DNA from: Lachnospiraceae bacterium
Lineage (GTDB): Bacteria > Bacillota > Clostridia > Lachnospirales > Lachnospiraceae
Direction of reading: 5' to 3'
Length of the DNA stretch: 64,000 nucleotides
NCBI GenBank assembly: GCA_017450485.1
Contig: JAFSTN010000025.1
Coordinates: forward strand, 1 to 64,000
Position numbers and translations under genes: made by a program. Positions 8,409-16,678 of this stretch are shown here, in pieces (the stretch's first letter is position 1; each line of letters starts with the position of its first letter). Below the pieces are notes generated by a model, which did not search any database, was not told the DNA's origin, and saw only the letters and a program-made list of their open reading frames with translations.

Positions 8409-9278
8409 ATGAAGAAGATAGGTAAAGTAACACTTGTCCTGATCGTAGTAATGGCGGCGTTGATCGTGTTCACGTCAGCTACATACAATGTATCGACCAA
8501 TCAGTCCGCGATCATAGTAAGGCTCGGACGTATCCAGAAAGTTGAGAGTAATACTGGACTTCATCTCCGGACACCTTTTGTAGAGGATGTGATCAAGGTA
8601 TATACCGGGGATCATCTCTATGACATACCGACATCCGATGTCATTACGTCAGATAAGAAATCCATGATAGCCGATGATTACGTGATCTGGTCGGTATCGG
8701 ATCCCATCAAGTATTATCAGACACTCGGCGCGGTCAGAGGTCGTGCAGAGGAGCGTATAGAAGCTGCTGTATATAACGCTACCAAGAATACTATTTCATC
8801 GATGACGCAGGATGCCATCATAGCTGCCCGCGGTAACGAACTGACAGGTATGATAACCACTGAGGCCAACAGCGACATCTCCCAGTACGGTATAGTGGTA
8901 GAACTGGCCGAGATCAAAGCACTCGATCTGCCCGATGATAACAAGGAAGCCGTATATGAGCGTATGATATCCGAGAGAAACAACATAGCCGCAGGATATA
9001 CCGCTCAGGGCCAGGCAGATGCTCAGAAGATCCGTAACGATACTGACAGACAGGTATCCATCATAACCGCAAATGCCGAGAAAGAGGCCGCTAAGCTCGA
9101 AGCCGAGGGTGAAGCAGAGTATATGCGTATCCTTTCGGATGCATACAGCGACGAAGAAAAAGCCGACTTCTACAGCTTTATCAGAAGCCTGGATGCGGTA
9201 GATGCACTCAGAGGCTCTAATAAAACTCTGATACTTGATAAAGAGTCCGAATTTGCACGTATCCTCTACGGACAATAA
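8409..9278 (+). CDS. hflC: HflC-like SPFH-domain protein
   Basis: The 289-residue partner of HflK has an N-terminal signal-anchor (residues 5-25) followed by NQSAIIVRLGRIQKVESNTGLHLRTPF, the usual opening of the HflC SPFH domain (two adjacent segments of a continuous run). RAEERIEAAVYN and the late YMRILSDAYSDEEKADFY are HflC signatures. The conserved segment near residue 240 resembles the Y-x-F-x-R-S-L-x-A pattern seen in E. coli HflC. It is separated from hflK by 2 nt and is surely co-translated. It ends before the promoter of the RNA gene at 9315. No terminator is visible between the stop and that promoter. Confidence 0.9.
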   Translation: MKKIGKVTLVLIVVMAALIVFTSATYNVSTNQSAIIVRLGRIQKVESNTGLHLRTPFVEDVIKVYTGDHLYDIPTSDVITSDKKSMIADDYVIWSVSDPIKYYQTLGAVRGRAEERIEAAVYNATKNTISSMTQDAIIAARGNELTGMITTEANSDISQYGIVVELAEIKALDLPDDNKEAVYERMISERNNIAAGYTAQGQADAQKIRNDTDRQVSIITANAEKEAAKLEAEGEAEYMRILSDAYSDEEKADFYSFIRSLDAVDALRGSNKTLILDKESEFARILYGQ

Positions 9279-9314
9279 AATGTATTAAATTTTGTACAAT
9301 TTACGCGATATGGC

Positions 9315-9343
9315 TTGAACATCCGGGGACGGGACTATATAAT
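9315..9343 (+). promoter_or_regulatory. Strong sigma-A type promoter of the small RNA
   Basis: TTGAAC (9315-9320) and TATAAT (9338-9343) are spaced exactly 17 nt apart. The expected start of transcription is about 9350. There is no open reading frame with a ribosome site downstream before the terminator at 9543, so the product is a non-coding RNA. Confidence 0.78.
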
Positions 9344-9349
9344 ATAAGT

Positions 9350-9541
9350 AACCTGGAATGTGCGATAATTCCTGTATTTTTGAACCTACAACTCTTTGAA
9401 CGGGATTCCGAAACACAGTCACGGATGTCAGGCCTACGTCGCGCAAGTGAAAAGCAGTGGAAGGCAGAAAGGCTGTTGAGGTCGCCCACCTGGCTGATGG
9501 CTAGGCGTCAAAGAACAGGAACCGGCATCCCGGGGGGCTTA
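9350..9541 (+). ncRNA. ssrS: Structured small RNA, probably 6S RNA
   Basis: The region is a roughly 190-230 nt transcription unit with its own consensus promoter and a strong intrinsic terminator, placed in a 310-nt gap without a coding gene. The 5' part (CCTGGAATGTGCG at 9352, then TTTTGAACCTACAAC at about 9375-9391 and AACGGGATTCCG at about 9399-9410) resembles, from memory, the 5' half and bubble region of clostridial 6S RNA, which binds the housekeeping RNA polymerase. It lacks the signatures of SRP RNA, RNase P RNA and tmRNA. The family assignment is from recall of sequence pattern and was not tested with a covariance model. Its identity as a non-coding transcript is more secure than its name. 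Confidence 0.6.
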
Positions 9542-9542
9542 T

Positions 9543-9582
9543 GTTACTATTCACGATTGAACAGTGAATAGTAACGTTTTTT
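9543..9582 (+). terminator. Rho-independent terminator of the small RNA
   Basis: A perfect 12-bp stem (GTTACTATTCAC 9543-9554 / GTGAATAGTAAC 9564-9575) with a 9-nt loop is followed by G and six T. It ends the RNA gene 7 nt before the next start codon. Confidence 0.93.
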
Positions 9583-9588
9583 GTGTTT

Positions 9589-10428
9589 ATGAAAAAGAGC
9601 AGAAAACTATACGGATTTCTCAATAACTTTGCCGTGGCATTTAACAGAAAGAATGTATCGGATTTTGCGGCCAGCGCGGCTTTCTTCCTGTTTCTGTCAC
9701 TGATCCCGATCATGGTACTGGTCATATCGATCCTGCCTTACACTTTTCTGACCGAGAAGATGCTTCTGGGGATAGTTTTGCGAGCATTTCCCGAAGTTAC
9801 GGATACATTCGTGACCGAGATCGTCACGGAGATCTATGCCGGGTCGTACGGAGTGGTGACGATATCCATCGTGATCACACTCTGGTCTGCAGGCAAAGCA
9901 ATGCAGTCCATGATCAGAGGACTGAACGGAATCAATGATATCGAGGAGAACAGAAGCTATTTTGTTCTGCGTGTGCTTGCATGTCTGTACACGATGGCAT
10001 TACTGATCGCCATGATCATAATGATGGGCATATTGATGTTCGGAAGGATCATAGTGAATTTCGTGCTCAGGCACCTTCCGCAGTTGGAGGAGTTCAGAGG
10101 ACGTATACTTTTATTCAGATATCCGATCTCACTGGCTCTTCTGATCATACTTTTTACGGCTATATACTGCCTGGTACCAAGTAAGAAACAGAAGTTTACC
10201 AAGCAGCTGCCCGGCGCGATATTTGCCGGGATCACCTGGTCTGCGGCATCGTGGATCTTTTCCGCATATCTGAACATGTTCAACGGCTTCTCTACCTACG
10301 GAAGCATGGCTACGATCATTATCATCATGTTCTATATGTATATGATGATGTATATAATACTGGTGGGCGCTTACCTCAATCGATGGCTGGGGCGCTCCGA
10401 GGGACATTCGCCGACAGCGGGTGAATAA
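9589..10428 (+). CDS. YihY/BrkB family inner membrane protein
   Basis: The protein has 279 residues with about six membrane helices. The N-terminal NVSDFAASAAFFLFLSLIPI segment matches the A-x-x-A-x-Y-x-L-x-S-L-x-P signature of the YihY/virulence factor BrkB family. The middle (LWSAGKAMQSMIRGLNGINDI) and the late GAIFAGITWSAASWIFSAYL are also family-like. The biochemical role of YihY proteins is not established; the old name RNase BN for this family was wrong (family knowledge). ATG 9589 was preferred to the in-frame GTG at 9583. No Shine-Dalgarno is visible, because the start sits right behind the small-RNA terminator, so expression may depend on read-through or an unseen promoter. Confidence 0.88.
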   Translation: MKKSRKLYGFLNNFAVAFNRKNVSDFAASAAFFLFLSLIPIMVLVISILPYTFLTEKMLLGIVLRAFPEVTDTFVTEIVTEIYAGSYGVVTISIVITLWSAGKAMQSMIRGLNGINDIEENRSYFVLRVLACLYTMALLIAMIIMMGILMFGRIIVNFVLRHLPQLEEFRGRILLFRYPISLALLIILFTAIYCLVPSKKQKFTKQLPGAIFAGITWSAASWIFSAYLNMFNGFSTYGSMATIIIIMFYMYMMMYIILVGAYLNRWLGRSEGHSPTAGE

Positions 10429-10448
10429 ACAGACGAAAGGGAGTATTT

Positions 10449-11513
10449 ATGAAAGAAAGAATCGAACAGCTCGGAAGTCAGTTCAATGAAGCGCTGGCTA
10501 AAGTAGCGGATCCGGAGGCTCTCGAGGAACTCCGTCTCCGGTTCATGAGTAAAAAGGGATACGTATCTGAACTCATGAAAGAACTTGGCAAGGTTTCTGT
10601 TGAGCAGAAGAAGGAAGTCGGTCAGATGATCAACTCGTTTAAGCAGCAGATCACCGATCAGTTTGACAGGAAGAAAGAGGAACTGGTCAGACTTCAGGAG
10701 GAAGTGCTGATACAGTCTGCGGAGAGTTATGATGAGTCTTTGCCGACCGCTGACCCCTGCGGATCATATCATCCCATAACTCTTGTTCAAAGAGAACTCG
10801 AGGACATTTTTGAATCCATGGGATTTGATATCGAGGATTACAGCGAGGTCGTGACGGATTTTGAATGCTTTGAGGCTGTCAATATCCCTCCTTTTCATCC
10901 GGCACGCGATATGCAGGATACATACTATCTGGCCGGCAATAACCAGCTGCTCAAGTCACATACGTCCGCAGCTCAGAATGCGATCCTTCGCAAATACGGC
11001 CCGGCCCTTAAGGAAAACGGTCGTCCGATCAGAGCTGTATTCCCGGGCAGATGTTTCAGAAATGAAGCTGTGGATGCATCTCATGATAATACTTTCTTCC
11101 AGATGGAGGGAATGATGGTTGATAAGGATATTTCGATATCCAACCTGATCTACTTCATGAAGACCATGCTCTCCGAAGTGTTCGGAAGAGAAGTGACGGT
11201 TCGTCTGCGCCCCGGATTCTTCCCCTTCGTGGAACCCGGTTTCGAGCTTGACATCAAATGCCTGAACTGTGGCGGTACGGGGTGTCCTTCATGCGGTAAT
11301 TCCGGCTGGCTGGAGCTGTGCCCCTGCGGTATGATACATCCCAATGTACTTAAACTGGGAGGCATCAATACCGATGAGGATCCGTTTGAATATACCGGAT
11401 TCGCTTTCGGACTCGGTCTTACCAGACTTGCCATGATGAAGTACGGAGTGAAGGATATCAGGACATTCAACGACGGAGACTTAAGCGCCCTGTCACAGTT
11501 TGTCAGCAGATAA
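10449..11513 (+). CDS. pheS: Phenylalanyl-tRNA synthetase alpha subunit
   Basis: The 354 residues give a class II aminoacyl-tRNA synthetase catalytic subunit: an N-terminal coiled coil (1-90), motif 2 FRNEAVDASHDNTFFQMEG, and a C-terminal GFAFGLGLTRLAMMKYGV (motif 3). It forms the alpha2-beta2 enzyme with PheT and charges tRNA-Phe. A small four-cysteine insertion is present at C271-x2-C274-x4-C279-x2-C282, which looks like a zinc knuckle and is absent from E. coli PheS. The ribosome site GAAAGGGAG is well placed. No T-box leader separates it from the upstream yihY-like gene, only 20 nt. pheT follows after 31 nt. Confidence 0.97.
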   Translation: MKERIEQLGSQFNEALAKVADPEALEELRLRFMSKKGYVSELMKELGKVSVEQKKEVGQMINSFKQQITDQFDRKKEELVRLQEEVLIQSAESYDESLPTADPCGSYHPITLVQRELEDIFESMGFDIEDYSEVVTDFECFEAVNIPPFHPARDMQDTYYLAGNNQLLKSHTSAAQNAILRKYGPALKENGRPIRAVFPGRCFRNEAVDASHDNTFFQMEGMMVDKDISISNLIYFMKTMLSEVFGREVTVRLRPGFFPFVEPGFELDIKCLNCGGTGCPSCGNSGWLELCPCGMIHPNVLKLGGINTDEDPFEYTGFAFGLGLTRLAMMKYGVKDIRTFNDGDLSALSQFVSR

Positions 11514-11544
11514 GATTGGATTAGAACCCTAAAGGAGAAGATAT

Positions 11545-13911
11545 ATGTACGTATCAATGAACTGGATCAAGGATTTCGTTGATCTTGAAGGTGAGGATTT
11601 AGAGCAGCTGATCCACCGATTCACACTGTCGACAGCTGAGGTTGAAGGTATAGAGTATAAGGGCCGTGACATAAAGGATGTAGTGGTGGGTGAGATCATT
11701 TCATGCGCGGACCATCCCGATTCGGATCATCTGCATGTGCTCAAGGTGGATGCGGGCGAGCAGATATATGATGTCGTATGCGGTGCACCCAATGCGAGAG
11801 CCGGTATCAAGACAGCATTTGTGAAGGTCGGCGGGCAGGTCGGTGACATGAAGATAGGACCTGCAAAGCTGCGCGGAATAGAGTCGTTCGGTATGTGCTG
11901 CTCGGGAAAAGAGCTTGGTATTTCCGATGATCACAGCGGGATCATGGAACTCGATCCGTCGCTTAAGAACGGCACGGATCTGAAAGAGGTTTTCCCCATC
12001 GAGGATGTGATCTTCGAAGTGGACAACAAGTCACTGACCAACAGACCCGATCTGTGGGGACATTATGGCATGGCGAGAGAGTTTGCCGCTCTCACCGGAC
12101 AGAAGCTCCGTGAGCTGCCTGTTAAGGACAGCGATTATGTCGGAGATGCCGAGGTGCCGGTAGAGATCAGGAACCGCGATCTGGTATTCAGATACAGTTC
12201 CGTGCGCATCGAAAACATCACAGCCAACGTCAGCCCGATGGAGATGCAGATCAGGCTGTATTATTGCGGTATGAGAGCAATCAATCTGCTTGCCGATATC
12301 ACCAACTACATCATGCTGGAACTCGGACAGCCCATGCATGCATTTAACGGTGACAAGATGAACAGGATAGTGGTAGACACTCCCGACTCCGATATGAAGT
12401 TTACTACTCTGGACGGACAGGAGAGAGACATCACTACCGATACCCTGATGATCTGGGACGGAGAGGTTCCTACCGGTATCGCCGGTATCATGGGAGGTCT
12501 CGATTCCGAGATCGTGGATGATACTCATTCGGTGATGCTCGAGTCTGCGAATTTCGATGGTGTATCGATCCGTAAGAGTGCATCCCGCATGGCTCTCAGA
12601 ACGGATGCATCCGCGAGATATGAGAAGACACTCGATCCGGAGATGACTCTTGTGGCTGTAAAGCGTTTCATCAAGCTGCTCTATGATTCGGATCCCGGAA
12701 TGAAGTGCACCACCAATATCACAGATGTGTATGTGAAGAAGTACCCCGAGATATCCGTATCATTCGACAAGAAATTCATAGACAGATATACCGGTATCGA
12801 TATCAGCTCAGAGCAGATCAGGACCACTCTTGAACTTCTCGGATTTGAGACCGCACAGAACGGTGATGAGTTCACTTCCAAGGTTCCGTCATGGAGAGCG
12901 ACCAAGGATGTATCAATGAAGGCCGATATTGTGGAGGAGATCACCCGTATATACGGCTATGACAATTTCGAAATCAAGACAACATTAAGCCCGATCATCC
13001 CTGCCAAGACCACGAGACGTCGTGCGGAAGAGAATGCCGTAAAAGATCTGCTCGTGAAAGCTTATGCATGCCACGAGATACATACCCGCGTATGGTGTGA
13101 TCCCGATGCGATGAGAGATCTGGGACTTACTCCTGAAGATAACGTGAAGCTGGTTCAGTCGTCCGAGGAAAAGGGCACCGGCATCCTGCGTACATCCATG
13201 ATGGAATGTATCCTCCCTGCGGTCAGACAGAACAGAGACTTTGCGACAGAGTATAAGATATTCGAGATCGGCCGCGTGTTTGAGGGTACCGGAGCCGACG
13301 GATGTGCGGATGAGCACAGACATCTGGCCGTATGCCTCTACAGCAAGGACAGGACAGAGAAGAACCTGTACGTGGAAGCTGTTGAGATGATAAATACTAT
13401 CGTGGATGAACTCAAACACAAAAAGGCATCCTACAGCAAGACCGAGACCGTACATGCATGGGAGCACCCGAAGAATACAGCTGCGATCATGGTAGATGAT
13501 CACAGGATAGGTAAACTCAATACATTGTATCCGAGCATCCGAAGCAGGATCGCAAAGAATGCCTATGTCGTATGCATAGAGATAGATATGGATGACCTGC
13601 TTGCAATAGAGCCTGCTGAGTTCGCATACACGCAGCCTTCGTCATTCCCCGCAGTTGATTATGACTTAAGTCTCGTGATCCCCGAAGGAGTCAGATTCGA
13701 GACCATTGAGAAGTGCTGGAAGGATCTGCATATCGCCGAGCTTCGAAAGACCGCCATTATTGACATCTATGATGCCGGCGAGATAAAGAGTATTGCAGTC
13801 AGGTTCTCATTCGTAGCCGACGACAGAACTCTGACAGGTGAGGAAGTACAGGCCAATATTGATAAGGTCATTGAAAACCTCAAGAAGATAAACGTAAACC
13901 TGAAGGCCTAA
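11545..13911 (+). CDS. pheT: Phenylalanyl-tRNA synthetase beta subunit
   Basis: The protein has 788 residues in the usual domain order: N-terminal B1/EMAP-like tRNA-binding domain (VVVGEIISCADHPDSDHLHV near 48-67), B3/B4 editing domain (VDNKSLTNRPDLWGHYGMAREFAALTG, read in two parts), B5 domain, pseudo-catalytic core and C-terminal ferredoxin-fold anticodon-binding domain (FPAVDYDLSLVIPEGV to TLTGEEVQANIDKVI). Length is normal for the family. The SD AAAGGAGA lies 8 nt upstream. It forms an operon with pheS. A long imperfect inverted repeat follows its stop codon. Confidence 0.97.
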   Translation: MYVSMNWIKDFVDLEGEDLEQLIHRFTLSTAEVEGIEYKGRDIKDVVVGEIISCADHPDSDHLHVLKVDAGEQIYDVVCGAPNARAGIKTAFVKVGGQVGDMKIGPAKLRGIESFGMCCSGKELGISDDHSGIMELDPSLKNGTDLKEVFPIEDVIFEVDNKSLTNRPDLWGHYGMAREFAALTGQKLRELPVKDSDYVGDAEVPVEIRNRDLVFRYSSVRIENITANVSPMEMQIRLYYCGMRAINLLADITNYIMLELGQPMHAFNGDKMNRIVVDTPDSDMKFTTLDGQERDITTDTLMIWDGEVPTGIAGIMGGLDSEIVDDTHSVMLESANFDGVSIRKSASRMALRTDASARYEKTLDPEMTLVAVKRFIKLLYDSDPGMKCTTNITDVYVKKYPEISVSFDKKFIDRYTGIDISSEQIRTTLELLGFETAQNGDEFTSKVPSWRATKDVSMKADIVEEITRIYGYDNFEIKTTLSPIIPAKTTRRRAEENAVKDLLVKAYACHEIHTRVWCDPDAMRDLGLTPEDNVKLVQSSEEKGTGILRTSMMECILPAVRQNRDFATEYKIFEIGRVFEGTGADGCADEHRHLAVCLYSKDRTEKNLYVEAVEMINTIVDELKHKKASYSKTETVHAWEHPKNTAAIMVDDHRIGKLNTLYPSIRSRIAKNAYVVCIEIDMDDLLAIEPAEFAYTQPSSFPAVDYDLSLVIPEGVRFETIEKCWKDLHIAELRKTAIIDIYDAGEIKSIAVRFSFVADDRTLTGEEVQANIDKVIENLKKINVNLKA

Positions 13912-13917
13912 CAGTTT

Positions 13918-14013
13918 CCCGGAATCATATATGATAATACCCTTGCTGCGACTATAGTTTCGCAGACGAAACTCGACAGTACTCGCTGCGGGTATTACAT
14001 ATATGATTCCGGG
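13918..14013. repeat. Long inverted repeat between pheT and the aminopeptidase gene
   Basis: The left arm 13918-13942 and right arm 13990-14013 pair over 24 bp with a single unpaired A in the left arm (outer part CCCGGAATCATATATG, inner part TAATACCC). The 47-nt interior contains GTTTCG/CGAAAC and GCTGCG copies that can form further stems. No T run follows on the + strand. The structure is too long and exact for a normal terminator. It resembles a small palindromic element (REP or MITE-like), but no target-site duplication is obvious. Confidence 0.8.
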
Positions 14014-14049
14014 TACAAATTGGCTTCGGATTACAGAAAGAGTGGAAAA

Positions 14050-15492
14050 ATGGAAAGAAAAAATGCATGGGAGTCATATGACAAGAAGACACTGAAGCAG
14101 GTTGATAAGCTTGCGGCCGAGTATATCGACTTCATAAGCGAATGCAAGACCGAGCGCGAGTGTGTCGATAATATCGTCAATACGATCGAAGCCGCGGGAT
14201 ATCGCGAACTTCAGGAACTCATACGCACCAAGGCCAAACTGAAGGCCGGAGATAAGATCTACAGCGTACAGATGAACAAGTCCGTTGTAATGTTTAAGCT
14301 CGGTAAGAAGCCGATATCCGAGGGCCTGAACATTTTGGGCGCTCATATCGATTCTCCGAGAATGGACGTCAAGCAGAATCCTCTGTATGAAGATAACGGA
14401 GTGGCATATCTTGATACACACTACTACGGTGGAGTGAAGAAATACCAGTGGGTTACCATTCCGCTCGCTCTTCACGGTGTGGTAGTCAAGAAGGACGGGA
14501 CAACCGTAGAGCTGAACATCGGTGAGGAAGAAGACGATCCCGTATTCTTTGTATCCGATCTGCTTATCCACCTGGCAGCAGATCAGATGGAAAAGAAAGG
14601 TGCAAAGGTCGTTGAAGGAGAGGCTCTCGACATCATCATCGGAAGCAAACCTCTCGTGATTAAGGATAAAGATAAAGATAAGGATAAAGAAAAGGATTCC
14701 GGCAAAGCCAAGGCAGACAAGCCCAAGGATCCTGTTAAAGCGGGCATCCTGAAAATCCTGAAAGACGATTATGATTTCGAAGAAGAAGATTTTCTTTCCG
14801 CAGAGCTTGAGGTTGTACCTGCAGGCCGTGCAAGAGAGTGCGGCTTTGACAGAAGTCTGATACTCGGATACGGACATGACGACAGGGTATGTGCTTATCC
14901 TTCCATGAAGGCCATGCTTGAAGCCGGAGATACCGACAGGTGTGCGTGCTGCATTCTGGTTGATAAAGAAGAGATAGGTTCGGTAGGTGCTACCGGCATG
15001 AAATCCCGTTTCTTTGAGAATGCCGTATCCGAAGTCATGGAGCTGAGCGAGGGATTCTCCGAACTCAAGCTCAAGAGAACTCTGGCAGCATCATACATGC
15101 TGAGCTCCGATGTGAGTGCGGCTTTTGATCCTACTTATGCCGATGCTTTTGAAAAAAAGAATGCGGCATATCTGGGCCGCGGACTTGTATTTAACAAGTT
15201 CACCGGTGCCCGTGGAAAATCGGGATCAAATGATGCCAATGCCGAGTATATTGCTCATATACGCGACATACTTGATAAGAACAATGTGTTCTTCCAGACT
15301 GCCGAACTGGGCAAGGTTGACAAGGGCGGAGGAGGAACCATCGCATATATTCTCGCACTTTACGGCATGAACGTCATCGATTCCGGCGTTGCCGTACTCA
15401 ATATGCATGCTCCTTGGGAAGCCATCAGCAAGGCTGACCTGTACGAAGCTCTTAAGGGATACATTGCATTCCTCGAGAATGCGGGAATGTGA
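14050..15492 (+). CDS. M18-family aminopeptidase
   Basis: The protein has 480 residues when started at ATG 14050. An in-frame TTG at 14020 would add 10 residues but starts only 7 nt after the long hairpin. It carries the M18 dinuclear-metal site: GAHIDSPRMD (metal His), YGHDDRVCAYPS (bridging Asp), DKEEIGSVGATG (catalytic Glu pair), SSDVSAAFDPTY and the late NMHAPWE (metal His). It should remove N-terminal residues, often acidic or hydrophobic, from cytosolic peptides. An odd lysine/aspartate-rich low-complexity insert (KDKDKDKDKEKD and following, coded by near-tandem GATAAA repeats at about 14664-14698) interrupts the region where other M18 enzymes have their dodecamer-forming domain. Confidence 0.93.
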   Translation: MERKNAWESYDKKTLKQVDKLAAEYIDFISECKTERECVDNIVNTIEAAGYRELQELIRTKAKLKAGDKIYSVQMNKSVVMFKLGKKPISEGLNILGAHIDSPRMDVKQNPLYEDNGVAYLDTHYYGGVKKYQWVTIPLALHGVVVKKDGTTVELNIGEEEDDPVFFVSDLLIHLAADQMEKKGAKVVEGEALDIIIGSKPLVIKDKDKDKDKEKDSGKAKADKPKDPVKAGILKILKDDYDFEEEDFLSAELEVVPAGRARECGFDRSLILGYGHDDRVCAYPSMKAMLEAGDTDRCACCILVDKEEIGSVGATGMKSRFFENAVSEVMELSEGFSELKLKRTLAASYMLSSDVSAAFDPTYADAFEKKNAAYLGRGLVFNKFTGARGKSGSNDANAEYIAHIRDILDKNNVFFQTAELGKVDKGGGGTIAYILALYGMNVIDSGVAVLNMHAPWEAISKADLYEALKGYIAFLENAGM

Positions 15493-15504
15493 TCAGACAT
15501 AACA

Positions 15505-15567
15505 GCTTTTGGATAAAAGCAGATCCAAACCGGCCGGCATGATACTGCCACTGCTGAGGATCTGCTT
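15505..15567 (+). promoter_or_regulatory. Overlapping alternative hairpins in the queA leader
   Basis: GCTTTT (15505-15510) can pair with AAAAGC (15515-15520), while AAGCAGATCC (15517-15526) can pair perfectly with GGATCTGCTT (15558-15567). The two stems share bases 15517-15520 and exclude each other. This could be an attenuator or only a processed intergenic hairpin. It does not match the preQ1 riboswitch patterns I know. Confidence 0.35.
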
Positions 15568-15598
15568 GTTCCATTTATGACGGGACAGGAAATCAACT

Positions 15599-16624
15599 TT
15601 GAACAAATCGGATTTTTATTATGATCTGCCTGAAGAATTGATAGCACAGGATCCGCTGACCGACAGGGCATCATCGAGACTGATGGTCTTAAGCAAATCG
15701 GACGGGCGTATCGATCACAGACACTTCAGGGATATAAAAGAGTACCTGAGAGACGGGGATTGTCTGGTTCTGAACAATACCAGAGTCATTCCCGCGAGAC
15801 TACTCGGAGTTAAACCCGATACGGGTGCGGCGATAGAGCTTCTGCTGTTAAAGCGCATATCCGCTGATGAATGGGAGTGCCTGGTGCGTCCGGGTAAGAA
15901 ACTGCGTACTGGTGCGGTCGTAAGTTTCGGAGATGGTGTGCTTACCGGAGAGATTACTAAGCAGCGTGATGACGGAAATCGCATAGTCAGATTCTCTTAT
16001 GAGGGTGTTTTCGAAGAAGTGCTTGATAAGCTGGGAGAAATGCCGCTTCCTCCGTATATCACGCATAAACTGGTCGACCGTGACAGATACCAGACCGTAT
16101 ATGCCAAATATGACGGATCGGCCGCTGCTCCGACAGCAGGTCTTCATTTTACACAGGAGCTTCTTCGGGAGATAGAGGATATGGGTGTAAGTATTGCCTA
16201 TGTCACTCTGCACGTTGGTCTCGGTACTTTCAGGCCGGTCAAGGAAGATGACATTATGGATCATAAGATGCACTCGGAATGGTATGAAGTAACCCCCGAT
16301 ACAGCTGATCTGATAAACAGGACAAAAGCGGAAGGCGGACGCATAATATGCGTGGGAACAACCTCGACCAGAACCGTGGAATCGGTGGCGGATGAAGAGG
16401 GAAAAGTTCATCCCGGAAGCGGAGAGACTGATATATTTATATATCCCGGATACAGATTCAGAGTTTTGGATGCACTGATCACCAATTTTCATCTGCCGGA
16501 GTCTACTTTGGTCATGCTTGTCAGTGCACTTGCGGGGCGGGAGAATGTGTTGAACGCATATCGTACGGCCGTGGAGGAGAGATACAGGTTTTTCTCATTT
16601 GGAGATGCGATGTTCATCTGCTGA
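15599..16624 (+). CDS. queA: S-adenosylmethionine:tRNA ribosyltransferase-isomerase QueA
   Basis: The protein of 341 residues begins [19 protein letters not shown], the standard QueA N-terminus, so the TTG at 15599 is the start. AGGAAA lies about 7 nt upstream. Other signatures are [33 protein letters not shown] and [14 protein letters not shown]. QueA transfers the ribosyl part of SAM to preQ1-modified tRNA to make epoxyqueuosine. Its usual partner tgt is not in the window. The start codon is rare and the gene has its own leader with alternative hairpins, so translation is probably modest. Confidence 0.95.
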   Translation: MNKSDFYYDLPEELIAQDPLTDRASSRLMVLSKSDGRIDHRHFRDIKEYLRDGDCLVLNNTRVIPARLLGVKPDTGAAIELLLLKRISADEWECLVRPGKKLRTGAVVSFGDGVLTGEITKQRDDGNRIVRFSYEGVFEEVLDKLGEMPLPPYITHKLVDRDRYQTVYAKYDGSAAAPTAGLHFTQELLREIEDMGVSIAYVTLHVGLGTFRPVKEDDIMDHKMHSEWYEVTPDTADLINRTKAEGGRIICVGTTSTRTVESVADEEGKVHPGSGETDIFIYPGYRFRVLDALITNFHLPESTLVMLVSALAGRENVLNAYRTAVEERYRFFSFGDAMFIC

Positions 16625-16678
16625 CATGCATCAGTGATATTGAGGGATCATAACCATAACATACAAGGAGAGATTTAA

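Noticed and set aside
9350..9541. SRP RNA, tmRNA or RNase P RNA as identity of the small RNA
   Set aside because: The conserved SRP tetraloop region, the tmRNA tag frame and the RNase P core motifs were not found.
10429..10448. T-box leader expected before pheS
   Set aside because: Only 20 nt separate the preceding gene from pheS, so there is no space for a T-box.
15493..15598. preQ1 riboswitch before queA
   Set aside because: The hairpins present do not match the short preQ1-I pseudoknot or the preQ1-II pattern that I know.
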